A DNA stretch of 64,000 nucleotides from CALODP01 sp942492055 (lineage in GTDB: Bacteria > Bacteroidota > Ignavibacteria > Ignavibacteriales > Melioribacteraceae), in the NCBI GenBank assembly GCA_942492055.1, contig CALODP010000031.1:29770-93769 (forward strand), in the 5' to 3' direction. The notes beneath the pieces were generated by a model. The model was given only the letters and a program-made list of their open reading frames with translations. It ran no database searches and was not told where the DNA came from. Made by a program: the position numbers and the translations under genes. Below, one piece after another: positions 9,647-17,542 of the stretch (position 1 is the first letter of the stretch; every line of letters begins with the position of its first letter).

Positions 9647-10300
9647 ATGAGATTTTACATCAGAATATCGCCGACTAAAGAAAAGGTACCCTTGAACTAT
9701 CAGTACGCTTTGGCTGAAAAATCGCATAACTGGCTTGCACCTTCTGCAAACTCGGAGAATTCATTATATTCGTTAAGTTGGCTTAAAGGTGGGATTAGAC
9801 ATTGGAACGGATATGAATTTCCCGAAGGTGCAATATGGTTTATAAGCTTTTGGGATATGAAATTCGGCAAAAGACTCCTCAGTGGCTTGCAGAATGACCC
9901 CGAACTTGGATTCGGACTTGAGATAAATAATGTTGAAATAAAAAGTTCCCCTATCTTCGGAAAAAAGAAGAAGTTTGCCTTAAGCAGTCCTGTTCTGCTG
10001 AAAAAGGTAATTGACGGAAAGGAAAAATACCTTTCATACGATGACCCTGAAGCAAACAGATTGTTAACCGAAATTATGCGGGATAAATTAGACAAGGCTG
10101 GTTTTGAGAATTCGAGGATCAAAATTTATTTTGATCCTCGCTATAAATTAGCCAAAACACGTACTATGGAATATAACGGCAAGAAAATGCTTGCTAGTTT
10201 TTGTCCGGTAATCATTGAAGGAGAGGAAGAAGAATTAACATTTGCATGGAGCGTTGGTGTAGGCCATTGTACAAAAGACGGATTTGGAGCATTAATATAA
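9647..10300 (+). CDS. cas6: Cas6-type CRISPR RNA endoribonuclease, copy 2 (divergent)
   Basis: 217 residues from ATG 9647, chosen because it follows AAGAGAAGAG and gives the canonical Cas6 N-terminus MRFYIRISPTKEKVPLNYQYAL. Middle elements are SLYSLSWLKGG and GFGLEINNVEIKSSPIF, and the C-terminus is the glycine-rich GVGHCTKDGFGALI. It is shorter and different in sequence from copy 1, so it is a second family member rather than a recent duplicate. It probably has the Cas6 fold; whether it cuts, and which repeat, is unknown. His27 (KSHNW) is a possible active-site residue by position only. A structured, terminator-ended stretch follows directly. Confidence 0.78.
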   Translation: MRFYIRISPTKEKVPLNYQYALAEKSHNWLAPSANSENSLYSLSWLKGGIRHWNGYEFPEGAIWFISFWDMKFGKRLLSGLQNDPELGFGLEINNVEIKSSPIFGKKKKFALSSPVLLKKVIDGKEKYLSYDDPEANRLLTEIMRDKLDKAGFENSRIKIYFDPRYKLAKTRTMEYNGKKMLASFCPVIIEGEEEELTFAWSVGVGHCTKDGFGALI

Positions 10301-10309
10301 TTTTTTTAG

Positions 10310-10473
10310 CATCTGCCTCCTTAGATCGGGTCAATAGGGTGACCCAGTAGTAAGAAACCGCAATTCCGAAGGGTAATAAGGTTCCTCGGCTGTGAATAAA
10401 ACGGATTGCGGGAATTAGAGCAAAAGTCGTCGATCGATTTTGATACTCCTTTGATCGACGACTTCTATTTTTT
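10310..10473 (+). ncRNA. Candidate structured RNA downstream of the Cas6 pair
   Basis: About 160 nt without a gene but with clear secondary-structure potential. GGGTCA...TGACCC forms one hairpin at 10328-10345. CCGCAAT...ATTGCGG (about 10358-10411) encloses an inner CCGAAGG...CCTCGG stem. A 12-bp perfect terminator hairpin follows at 10424-10464. It could be a separate small RNA or the 3' UTR of the cas6 transcript. I do not recognise a family and it is not a CRISPR array: no direct repeat recurs. Confidence 0.35.
10422..10473 (+). terminator. Strong intrinsic terminator
   Basis: Perfect 12-bp stem AAGTCGTCGATC / GATCGACGACTT with a 17-nt loop, followed by TCTATTTTTT. It ends the cas6 unit or the candidate RNA. 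Confidence 0.88.
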
Positions 10474-10509
10474 AAGAATCGCTTGGCTTGCGAGATCCTA
10501 TCACTACCA

Positions 10510-10550
10510 AAAAGCTTCCATTGAGTCGCAGATATGGAAGCTTTCTTTTT
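10510..10550 (+). terminator. Second intrinsic terminator
   Basis: Stem AAAGCTTCCAT / ATGGAAGCTTT followed by CTTTTT, only about 45 bp beyond the previous terminator. No gene lies between the two, so either they act in tandem or a very small transcript begins between them. Confidence 0.75.
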
Positions 10551-10639
10551 CAAAAATATTACTTCCCATTTTTTCTTACCTTTGTTATTAAATAATTATT
10601 TATATAATTCGATTATTAGATAAAAAAAGACAAGATAAG

Positions 10640-10909
10640 ATGACTGTTGAAGAAAAAGCAAAATGGTTTGATTCGGCACTCCGCTTTTGGTTGAAAGACA
10701 AAATTCATTTGGTTATGAAATCAAATAGAGGCGGAACCCCAAAGTGGTCAATTGTCGACACTTCCAACAATACTATTCTCAACTCAAACCTTGAGTGGGA
10801 AGAGGAGCCTCCGGTTAAGGACAGAGACGAAGCCTTTCTAATAAGAGCCCGTTTCTCATTTGATGATGCGGTTGCAATGTGGGAACAGTATAAGATGTTC
10901 GCCGAATAA
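10640..10909 (+). CDS. Small hypothetical protein
   Basis: 89 residues, acidic, no signal peptide or membrane segment. It starts MTVEEKAKWFDSALRFWLKD, with aromatic residues spaced through the chain and a C-terminal FDDAVAMWEQYKMF helix. I do not recognise a family. It has its own upstream AT-rich promoter-like DNA (TATATAATTCG about 30 bp before the start) and a terminator hairpin behind it, which together with even composition supports it as a real small gene. Confidence 0.65.
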   Translation: MTVEEKAKWFDSALRFWLKDKIHLVMKSNRGGTPKWSIVDTSNNTILNSNLEWEEEPPVKDRDEAFLIRARFSFDDAVAMWEQYKMFAE

Positions 10910-10919
10910 GATTAAAATC

Positions 10920-10947
10920 ATGCCGTCTTACAATGATCAGACGGCAT
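10920..10947 (+). terminator. Terminator-like hairpin
   Basis: Stem ATGCCGTC / GACGGCAT just after the small gene ending at 10909. The following T-tract is weak. Confidence 0.6.
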
Positions 10948-10959
10948 ACCTATTCCAAT

Positions 10960-11125
10960 ATTATTGTTTGCTGGTTTGAGTTTTTGGAATCATTGTGAGG
11001 AAATCCCCCAACAAGGCCGGGCTTGGGAAAGAGATAGGGGCTCACATCTAGGGCCCGGCGCTAATCGGGAAATCTTAGGAATATGAATACATTGGGGTAC
11101 AATCGACTATTCCTATTAAGATTAT
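10960..11125 (+). other. Unexplained GC-richer block, possible structured RNA
   Basis: The 423-bp gap between 10909 and 11333 contains a block much richer in G and C than its surroundings (about 11010-11075). GCCGGGC...GCCCGGC forms a 7-bp stem closing a 30-nt purine-rich loop, and outer elements TATTCC (10951) and GGAATA (11078) can pair. The length and bubble-like layout recall 6S RNA, but I cannot match a consensus, so I leave it unassigned. The remainder of the gap (11126-11332) is AT-rich with nothing recognisable. Confidence 0.3.
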
Positions 11126-11332
11126 AGCAATTGCCGTGCCTATTTTAAATAATATCAAAACATCTCATAATCGCAATTACCACTTCTTATCATTGAAATA
11201 TCTATTACCTTTTTACCTGTACTTCTTTCTTTTATGGTAATTATATCTTTTATTTTGGATTCACAACTTGGGTTTCCGATTATCATTCCTTTTTAATATT
11301 TTTCCTCTTTCATCATTTTCCTTGAGATATCT

Positions 11333-11938
11333 ATGAAATATTCTGCAATAGTTTTTGATCTAGGCAACGTACTTATACCTTTCGATTATTCAATAATGGT
11401 TGAGAAACTTAATACAATTGATACTGGTCTTGGTGATAGATTTTATGCGAAGTATAAAGAGAATTACCATATACACAGACAGTTCGAAAAATGGGAATTA
11501 ACAAATGATGAGTTCCTAAAAATCATGTTGGAATGGTGCGAGGAAAAAGTTACCGAAGAAGAGTTTTGCTCGCTCTATTCAAATATTTTTAGAATTAATG
11601 AGTTTACAACCGGTCTTCTTCCCTTGCTAAAGGAAAAATACAAACTCGTACTCCTTTCAAACACAAACGATATCCATGAGAAATATGGGTGGGGACAATA
11701 CTCTTTTTTAAAATATTTTAACAAAATTTTCACTTCCCATTCCGTCCGAGCTTGCAAACCCGAACCCGAAATTTATCAGGCTGTAATGAATTATACACAA
11801 CTTCCTCAGGAAGAACACCTTTTTATAGATGATGTCAAAGAATATATCAATGGGGCAAAAAATATGGGATGGGATGGAATTCAGTTTTTGGGAAACGAAA
11901 ACTTAAAAGCAGAATTGGAGACTAGAGGAATTCTATGA
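11333..11938 (+). CDS. HAD superfamily hydrolase (YihX-like)
   Basis: 201 residues. HAD enzymes are mostly phosphatases. Motif I is FDLGNVLI, motif II LLSNTN, motif III the Lys in CKPEPEIY, and motif IV FIDDVKEYINGA. In motif I the second acidic residue is replaced (DLGN rather than DxD), as in YihX-like members that act on sugar phosphates such as glucose-1-phosphate. The helical cap lies between motifs I and II. The stop codon overlaps by 6 bp the 3' end of the convergent gene at 11933. No strong ribosome-binding site is visible. Confidence 0.88.
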   Translation: MKYSAIVFDLGNVLIPFDYSIMVEKLNTIDTGLGDRFYAKYKENYHIHRQFEKWELTNDEFLKIMLEWCEEKVTEEEFCSLYSNIFRINEFTTGLLPLLKEKYKLVLLSNTNDIHEKYGWGQYSFLKYFNKIFTSHSVRACKPEPEIYQAVMNYTQLPQEEHLFIDDVKEYINGAKNMGWDGIQFLGNENLKAELETRGIL

Positions 11939-12274
11939 TTCCTCTGTCCATTTATTCCAAATTTCCGGTTCAACTCCTAGGGTAACTTCTTTTCCATTTC
12001 TAACAATTGGTGTTTTGAAGAGGAGAGGATCACTTAATAACTCTTCTTCAACATCATGTATAATGAATTGAAGGTTCCTTTTCTTATATTGCTTCCCTTC
12101 TTTATCTATTAAATCTTCCGGTTCAAATATTCTCTTTATATTTTCCAATTCACCTTTACTTACTCCCTTTTCGCTTAATTCCCTATATTGGAAATTTATT
12201 CCGCGCTCTTTGAAGAAACGTTGCGCCTTTTTGGTATCGCTACACTTTTTTGTCCCAAAAATCTGAATATTCAT
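11933..12274 (-). CDS. ArsC/Spx-type thioredoxin-fold protein
   Basis: 113 residues from ATG 12274, chosen so that the protein begins with the family's first strand (MNIQIFGTKKCSDTKKAQRFF). One cysteine sits in the CxxxxK position of the ArsC/Spx/YffB family. LSEKGVSKGEL, KTPIVRNGKEVTLGVEPE and a terminal Trp-rich helix complete the fold. Members are arsenate reductases or RNA-polymerase-binding Spx regulators. The lack of an arginine at the usual ArsC site and of ars neighbours makes arsenate reduction unproven. Confidence 0.82.
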   Translation of the reverse strand: MNIQIFGTKKCSDTKKAQRFFKERGINFQYRELSEKGVSKGELENIKRIFEPEDLIDKEGKQYKKRNLQFIIHDVEEELLSDPLLFKTPIVRNGKEVTLGVEPEIWNKWTEES

Positions 12275-12307
12275 TCTCAACTCCGCATTAAATAATATGA
12301 ATCGCAA

Positions 12308-12644
12308 ATTACGAAATTTGTTGCATCTTTTCAGTACGAGATTTTTTTATTTTTTTTCATTTTTACGGGAACTAACTCGCTTTCTTTGAAGTTACACTAC
12401 TACTTATTAGGATACGAGCTCTTATTTCTTTAGCTTGTAAGTAAATAAGCGAACAAAATACAAGTTTATACATTTTTTGTTTCCTCTGTTTTTAAGGATT
12501 AAGTCGCGAATCCTTTAACAGAAGTTCGCATCCAATGAGAAAGGGCACAACGGAGTGAAGGGCACTTATTCCATCCCCGGAATAATCATTCCGTGAACAT
12601 ATAACAAATATCCGAGCGCCAGTTCGGGAAGAGAGGGTGAAAAT
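12308..12644 (+). promoter_or_regulatory. Leader region of the ECF sigma factor gene
   Basis: 337 bp without a gene. Possible structures in the last 170 bp are AAGGATT...AATCCTT (about 12496-12517) and GGAATaatcATTCC (about 12578-12592). GGGAAGAGAGGGTG just before the start gives a ribosome-binding site. It probably holds the promoter and 5' UTR of the sigma gene. I see no known riboswitch. Confidence 0.4.
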
Positions 12645-13244
12645 ATGAGAAACCATATTGACGCACATTACAATACTGCATCCGTTAAGTATGCGGAATT
12701 TAATGAGCTTGTACTTCCCCACAAAGAAGCTCTTTATAATTTCGCGCTTAAAATGACCAGGAATGTTGAGGACGCCGAGGATCTCGTCCAGGAAACATTC
12801 TTTAAAGCATATCGTTTTTTCCATCGTTTTGAGCAAGGAACAAATATGAAGGCCTGGCTCTTTATGATCCTTAAAAACAGCTTCATTAATATTTACCGAA
12901 AAGTTTCCAAACAGCCAGGGAAAGTAGATTACGATGATGTTCAAAATTTTTATGAAAACATCAAGCCGGCAGATGTAAAATCATCTCATTCCCAGGAAGA
13001 TAGTTTTGGTAAAATATTAAACGATAAGATTTCGGAAGCCATTGCTACACTGGACGACGATTACAGAACAGTAATTATCTTAAGTGATATCGAAGGATAT
13101 ACTTATGATGAAATAGCTGAATTTATTGATCGTCCAGTTGGTACGGTTCGATCCCGTCTCCATCGAGCACGAAAAATGATGTATGTCAAACTTTACGAAT
13201 ATGCCTTGGCAAAAGGGCTTGTTGAGGAAGAAAACATAAATTAA
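12645..13244 (+). CDS. ECF RNA polymerase sigma factor (RpoE type)
   Basis: 199 residues. Region 2 holds the DAEDLVQETFFKAYR core-binding motif and FEQGTNMKAWLFMILKNSFIN DNA-melting helix. After an acidic linker (about 100-125), region 4 has LDDDYRTVIILSDIEGYTYDEIAEF and the helix-turn-helix VGTVRSRLHRAR. ECF factors direct RNA polymerase to stress or envelope promoters and are usually held by an anti-sigma factor. No anti-sigma gene lies next to it. The good GGGAAGAGAGGGTG ribosome-binding site and a long structured leader suggest control after transcription is possible. Confidence 0.95.
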   Translation: MRNHIDAHYNTASVKYAEFNELVLPHKEALYNFALKMTRNVEDAEDLVQETFFKAYRFFHRFEQGTNMKAWLFMILKNSFINIYRKVSKQPGKVDYDDVQNFYENIKPADVKSSHSQEDSFGKILNDKISEAIATLDDDYRTVIILSDIEGYTYDEIAEFIDRPVGTVRSRLHRARKMMYVKLYEYALAKGLVEEENIN

Positions 13245-13250
13245 CCATAA

Positions 13251-13321
13251 GGAAAGTATCTTCGCGAGAATTATTATTCAACGATATTCTTCGGAGATGC
13301 TTTCCACCCCCTTTATTTTTT
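13251..13321 (+). terminator. Long imperfect terminator hairpin
   Basis: GGAAAGTATCTTCG pairs with CGGAGATGCTTTCC, with a few G-U pairs and mismatches. It is followed by ATTTTTTTATT and ends the sigma factor transcript. Confidence 0.75.
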
Positions 13322-13391
13322 TATTACACCTTTATATTTCCACTTCTTAATGCTATTTTTCATTCATTATATTAAAATAACTTGCGCGCAC

Positions 13392-14123
13392 ATGATAGAA
13401 ATAAAAAATCTTTACAAGAAATTTAGCAATAAGGAGATTCTCAAGGGAGTAAACCTTACTATAAATAATTCCGAAACCCTTGCTATTATCGGAAGAAGCG
13501 GTTGTGGAAAAAGTGTTTTACTAAAGCACATTGTCGGACTACTTTCCCCCGATAAGGGAGAAGTGCTGATAAATAATACTAGCATCCAAAATATGTCGCA
13601 TAAAGAGCTATACTCCGTCCGTAGAAAATTCGGTTTTCTTTTTCAGGGAGCTGCTCTTTTTGATTCTATGACAGTAGAGGAAAATGTCTCTCTTCCACTG
13701 GTTGAAAGTACAAACGGTTATTCCGAGCACGAGATAGCTGATTCTGTAGCGGAGAAACTTGAGCTCGTCGGCTTACCGGGAATTGAAAAACTCAAGCCTT
13801 CCGAGCTTTCAGGAGGAATGAGAAAACGAGTTGGCTTAGCCAGAGCTCTTGTCACTAATCCTGAATATATTCTCTACGACGAGCCTACAACGGGGCTTGA
13901 TCCTATTATGTCCGATTCTATTGATGATCTGATTAAAGATCTTGCCGAAAAACTAAACGTCACATCCATTGTTGTTACACATGATATGTTCAGCGTAAAA
14001 AATGTTGCCGATAGAATTGCGATGATGCACGAAGGGAAGATATATTTCACAGGGACTCCGGCCGAAATAATGACTACTAAAGATCAGGTTGTTAATAACT
14101 TTATCAGAAGAACAGGCTTTTAA
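13392..14123 (+). CDS. mlaF: ABC transporter ATP-binding protein (MlaF-like)
   Basis: 243 residues from ATG 13392 (MIEIKNLYKKF), the normal start of the family. Walker A is GRSGCGKS, the Q-loop FLFQGAALFDSMTVEENV, the signature LSGGMRKRVGLARAL, Walker B ILYDEPTTGLDP, and the switch His in VVTHD. The GAALFDSMTVEENV wording is characteristic of MlaF/Ttg2A, the ATPase of the Mla phospholipid-transport system in the inner membrane. No mlaE permease or MCE-domain mlaD gene is adjacent. Its stop overlaps the start of radA by one base (TAATG), so the two are translationally coupled. Confidence 0.85.
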   Translation: MIEIKNLYKKFSNKEILKGVNLTINNSETLAIIGRSGCGKSVLLKHIVGLLSPDKGEVLINNTSIQNMSHKELYSVRRKFGFLFQGAALFDSMTVEENVSLPLVESTNGYSEHEIADSVAEKLELVGLPGIEKLKPSELSGGMRKRVGLARALVTNPEYILYDEPTTGLDPIMSDSIDDLIKDLAEKLNVTSIVVTHDMFSVKNVADRIAMMHEGKIYFTGTPAEIMTTKDQVVNNFIRRTGF

Positions 14124-15469
14124 TGGCAAAGCAACGAACCAAATATATTTGCACAAACTGCGGATACGAATCTCTGAAATGGATGGGTAAATGTCCTATG
14201 TGTAATCAATGGGACACATTTTCCGAGGAAGTTGAAACCAAAACAACCAAAAGCGCCAAGCAAATTGGTGTCGTAGAAATAACAAAGCTCGATGAAATAA
14301 TTGAAACGGATGAGCAACGTATTTCAACAAATATCGGTGAATTCGATCGTGTATTGGGCGGTGGACTGATGCCAGGCTCGGTAGTATTAATCGGAGGAGA
14401 TCCCGGAATAGGGAAATCAACTCTGCTAATGCAGGCCGCTTCATCAATTAGACAAAAAGTTCTTTACGTTACAGGTGAAGAATCTGTAAAACAAATCAAC
14501 CTAAGAGCCAAAAGACTCAAAATCAATCCGGAAAATATTTTTCTTCTTGCCGAAACAGATCTTGATATCATTGTCTCTGCAATTGAGCAAAACTCCCCTT
14601 CCGTAGTAGTAATTGATTCCATCCAAACAGTTGCAAAACAGGATTTCGACAATGCCCCTGGAACTGTTACTCAAATCAGAGAATGCGCCGGCTTTCTTAT
14701 GCAAGTCGCTAAAAAGCAAGGTTTCTCTATAATCCTCGTTGGTCACGTTACGAAGGAAGGATATATCGCAGGGCCTAAAATATTAGAACATATGGTAGAT
14801 ACTGTTCTCCATTTCGAAGGAGAGCGAAACCACTCTTATAGAATTCTCAGATCTAATAAAAACCGTTTCGGAAGCACTAATGAAATCGGAATTTTTGAGA
14901 TGCATGAAAAAGGATTAACGGAAATTCTGAATGCAAGCGAAATATTCCTGAGTGAAAAAGGTAACTCACTATCCGGCTCAGTTGTTACAGCTAGCATCGA
15001 AGGAACGCGACCTGTTCTATTGGAAGTCCAAGCTCTGGTTACTCCTTCTAACTTCGGAAATCCGCAAAGAGTAGCTACCGGATTCGATTATCGTCGCCTC
15101 TCTATTCTTCTTGCCGTGCTTGAAAAGCGAGCAAAATACAGGCTTTCCGCATCAAATGTATTTCTAAATATGGCCGGAGGAATTAAAATTGACGAACCGG
15201 CGGCAGACTTGGCTATTTGCTGTTCAATTGCTTCCAGTTTTACCGATAAACCTGCACAAAGTAGTATGATTGTATTGGGAGAAGTAGGGTTAGGTGGAGA
15301 AGTAAGAAGTGTAGGACAAATTGAAAAACGCCTTCAAGAGGCTGAGAAACTTGGTTTCACTGACGCTATTATTCCAAAAAATAATCTGAAATCGATAAAC
15401 GGAAAGACAAAAATAAATGTAATACCCGTAGAAAACCTTAAAGAAGCAATTGACGTTATCATCGGATAA
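14123..15469 (+). CDS. radA: DNA repair protein RadA
   Basis: 448 residues, full length. It carries the N-terminal C4 zinc finger (CTNCGYESLKWMGKCPMC), the RecA-like ATPase with Walker A GGDPGIGKST, the RadA-specific motif KNRFG (SNKNRFGSTNEIG), and the C-terminal Lon-like domain with RVATGFDYRRLSILLAVLEKR. RadA is a branch-migration helicase acting in recombination. It overlaps the MlaF-like gene by one base. Confidence 0.97.
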   Translation: MAKQRTKYICTNCGYESLKWMGKCPMCNQWDTFSEEVETKTTKSAKQIGVVEITKLDEIIETDEQRISTNIGEFDRVLGGGLMPGSVVLIGGDPGIGKSTLLMQAASSIRQKVLYVTGEESVKQINLRAKRLKINPENIFLLAETDLDIIVSAIEQNSPSVVVIDSIQTVAKQDFDNAPGTVTQIRECAGFLMQVAKKQGFSIILVGHVTKEGYIAGPKILEHMVDTVLHFEGERNHSYRILRSNKNRFGSTNEIGIFEMHEKGLTEILNASEIFLSEKGNSLSGSVVTASIEGTRPVLLEVQALVTPSNFGNPQRVATGFDYRRLSILLAVLEKRAKYRLSASNVFLNMAGGIKIDEPAADLAICCSIASSFTDKPAQSSMIVLGEVGLGGEVRSVGQIEKRLQEAEKLGFTDAIIPKNNLKSINGKTKINVIPVENLKEAIDVIIG

Positions 15470-15474
15470 AACAT

Positions 15475-15503
15475 GTCGTAACAGCCAAGCTAGCTGTTAC
15501 GAC
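15475..15503. terminator. Bidirectional hairpin between convergent genes
   Basis: Perfect 11-bp stem GTCGTAACAGC / GCTGTTACGAC with a 7-nt loop, in the 41-bp gap between radA and the minus-strand gene ending at 15511. T-tracts are weak. Confidence 0.7.
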
Positions 15504-15510
15504 CATGAAC

Positions 15511-16242
15511 TTAATTCTTTTCTTTCGCTGCCTCTGCGATCTCAGCGGAGACGAGCAATCTGCCGCATGACTCGCATGTAAATAATCTTTTGTTTTGTCT
15601 GATTTCAATTTGTCTTTGAGAAGGAACAATATTGTGACAACCGCTGCAAGCCGCTCTGGTAATTGTAGCTACGGCTTTACCACCCAATGCTTTTCTGATT
15701 CGCATATAGTTGTTATAGATATTCTTTCTTACTTCTGCAGCTACAGTATCTCTTTTTTCTCGTAATACGACTTCTTCTTTTTCATTCCCACTAATGATTT
15801 TCTTAAGCTCTTCTTCCTTAATCTTTTTCCCTTCTTCAAGAGCTTCGAGTTGTGGTTCCAAATCTTCAATGGCAATCCTTAGTCTTTCCGATAGATCTTC
15901 GAGATCCTTATTCTCAATACCTAACCTTTCGATTTCGGCCTCGCTGTGATCAATTTCTTTTGTTAGAGCATCATACTCTTTGTTGTTTCTTACGTGAAAC
16001 AACTGAGCTTTGAACTTGGTTAAGTTATCTTTCAGTTTCTCGATCTCTTCCTCGTTCGATTTTCTCTTTTCCAGAGACTCCGCTTTTTCACTATCCTTAG
16101 CGTTCTTCTCATCTAAGATCAACTGAATTTTCCCGTTCAATTCATTAACCGCAAGAGGAAGATCCCCTCTTAGTTCTTCCAATTCATCAAGCTGTTCATC
16201 AATAAGCTGCAATCTGTAAAGCGTTGTTAATCGATCAACCAA
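15511..16242 (-). CDS. Coiled-coil protein with C4-type zinc ribbon (CT398-like)
   Basis: 243 residues. The first about 175 residues are an antiparallel coiled coil rich in Glu, Lys and Leu. The C-terminus carries CSGCHNIVPSQRQIEIRQ...LFTCESCGR, a C4 zinc ribbon. This is the family often annotated as C4-type zinc ribbon or DUF164 protein, whose Chlamydia member is CT398. Its function is not settled. It lies 13 bp after the NIF3 gene in the same direction, a common pairing, so the two are probably an operon. Confidence 0.9.
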   Translation of the reverse strand: MVDRLTTLYRLQLIDEQLDELEELRGDLPLAVNELNGKIQLILDEKNAKDSEKAESLEKRKSNEEEIEKLKDNLTKFKAQLFHVRNNKEYDALTKEIDHSEAEIERLGIENKDLEDLSERLRIAIEDLEPQLEALEEGKKIKEEELKKIISGNEKEEVVLREKRDTVAAEVRKNIYNNYMRIRKALGGKAVATITRAACSGCHNIVPSQRQIEIRQNKRLFTCESCGRLLVSAEIAEAAKEKN

Positions 16243-16255
16243 TTTATATTACTCC

Positions 16256-17371
16256 TTAGTTATTAAAAAATCTAATCGGGTTTGTCGAACCATCGAACTT
16301 AACTATCTCCACATTGCTATTTGTCGACTCGAAATACTTTTTTAATCTGTTTGCAATTTCGTCGAGAATAACAACTTCTGTTTCGTAGTGGCCGGCATCA
16401 ATAAACATTATTTTTCCCTCTGCGTCCTGAAACGAATGATATTTTATATCAGATGTAACAAATGCGTCTGCATTTGCTCCAATTGCGTCATTCAATAGAT
16501 CAGAACCACTGCCTCCGCATACTGCGACTCGCTTTATTACTTCCCCTTTTCCAACACAATATCTTACCCCTTCAGCCTCCAGGGTTTTGCTGACTAGGGA
16601 TAGAAATTCCTTTTCGGATAATGGCTTGGTAAGTTCTCCAATTGCGCCGAATCCGTAATTCGGATTTTCATTCTTTGTGGGATAAATATCATAAGCGGGT
16701 TCTTCGTACGGGTGTGCTTTTTTTAAAGCGGTTATTGCTTTATTCAAATTCCATGAATCAACTACTATTTCAAGGCGAGTTTCTTTCGCCCTTTCATACT
16801 TCTCTTTCTCCCCTACAACCGGACTCGAATTTTCAGATCCTCTGAATGTTCCTTCCCCTTCACTTCGATAACTGCACTGGGTATATTCTCCGATTTTTCC
16901 ACCACCTGCTTTATATATAGCTTCGGCTAGCTCTTCAACTTTTTCTTTCGGAACAAAAGTTACCAGCTTTAACTGGTTATCTTTTTCATTCGCAAGAAAG
17001 CGAATATTTTTTAATCCGAGCTTTTTGGCCAAAGTGAAACTAACGCCACCGAAGGTGAAATCGAGATTAGTATGGGCAGAAAAAACCGAAATGTCGTTTT
17101 TTATGAGATCTCTGATTAATTGGTTTTTGGGGTCTTTGCTAAAATCTAGCTTTTTGATAGGTTGAAAAATGAATGGGTGATGAGTGATAATAAGGTTGCA
17201 CCTCTGCCTAAATGCTTCTTCGGCTACATCCTTGTTTAATTCGAGGGCTATCAGCAACTTGCTTACCTCCTGGTTGTAAGATCCAACTTGCAATCCTACG
17301 TTATCCTTTTCCCATGCCGCACCAGGCGGGGCCCATTCTTCCACATATTTTATTATATCTCTCGTATCCAT
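16256..17371 (-). CDS. NIF3-like dinuclear metal-centre protein
   Basis: 371 residues. The NIF3 halves carry LIITHHPFIFQPIKKLDF and SAHTNLDF near the N-terminus, and CGGSGSDLL and IDAGHYETE near the C-terminus, which supply the metal ligands. The middle (about 130-235) is the inserted CutA-like domain found in the longer YqfO type. The biochemical role is uncertain; older annotation as GTP cyclohydrolase I type 2 is weakly based. The ATG lies directly after the T-run of a terminator hairpin, with no visible ribosome-binding site. Confidence 0.92.
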   Translation of the reverse strand: MDTRDIIKYVEEWAPPGAAWEKDNVGLQVGSYNQEVSKLLIALELNKDVAEEAFRQRCNLIITHHPFIFQPIKKLDFSKDPKNQLIRDLIKNDISVFSAHTNLDFTFGGVSFTLAKKLGLKNIRFLANEKDNQLKLVTFVPKEKVEELAEAIYKAGGGKIGEYTQCSYRSEGEGTFRGSENSSPVVGEKEKYERAKETRLEIVVDSWNLNKAITALKKAHPYEEPAYDIYPTKNENPNYGFGAIGELTKPLSEKEFLSLVSKTLEAEGVRYCVGKGEVIKRVAVCGGSGSDLLNDAIGANADAFVTSDIKYHSFQDAEGKIMFIDAGHYETEVVILDEIANRLKKYFESTNSNVEIVKFDGSTNPIRFFNN

Positions 17372-17373
17372 AT

Positions 17374-17410
17374 AAAAAAATGCACCCCATGGATTTTGAG
17401 GTGCATTTCA
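17374..17410 (-). terminator. Intrinsic terminator between ispG and the NIF3 gene
   Basis: Stem AAATGCACC / GGTGCATTT. Read on the minus strand it is followed by a T-run that reaches the NIF3 start codon, so it should end the ispG transcript. Confidence 0.8.
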
Positions 17411-17542
17411 AAATTTATAAACTTTTTACCCTACTACAATAAAATTTAGGTTTCTTTATATGTCCTTTATAACTTTTCATAAGCTGATTGGTAAATATAG
17501 CTAATTTTTGTAATACATTCAATCTGCCAACTTCACAATTAA

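Noticed and set aside
10212..10553. Open frame of 113 codons on the minus strand behind the Cas6 genes
   Set aside because: It overlaps the Cas6 copy 2 end and two terminator hairpins, and the peptide has no domain-like features.
12492..12944. 150-codon minus-strand frame over the sigma factor start
   Set aside because: It is a shadow of the sigma gene and its leader; the plus-strand product is a clear ECF sigma factor.
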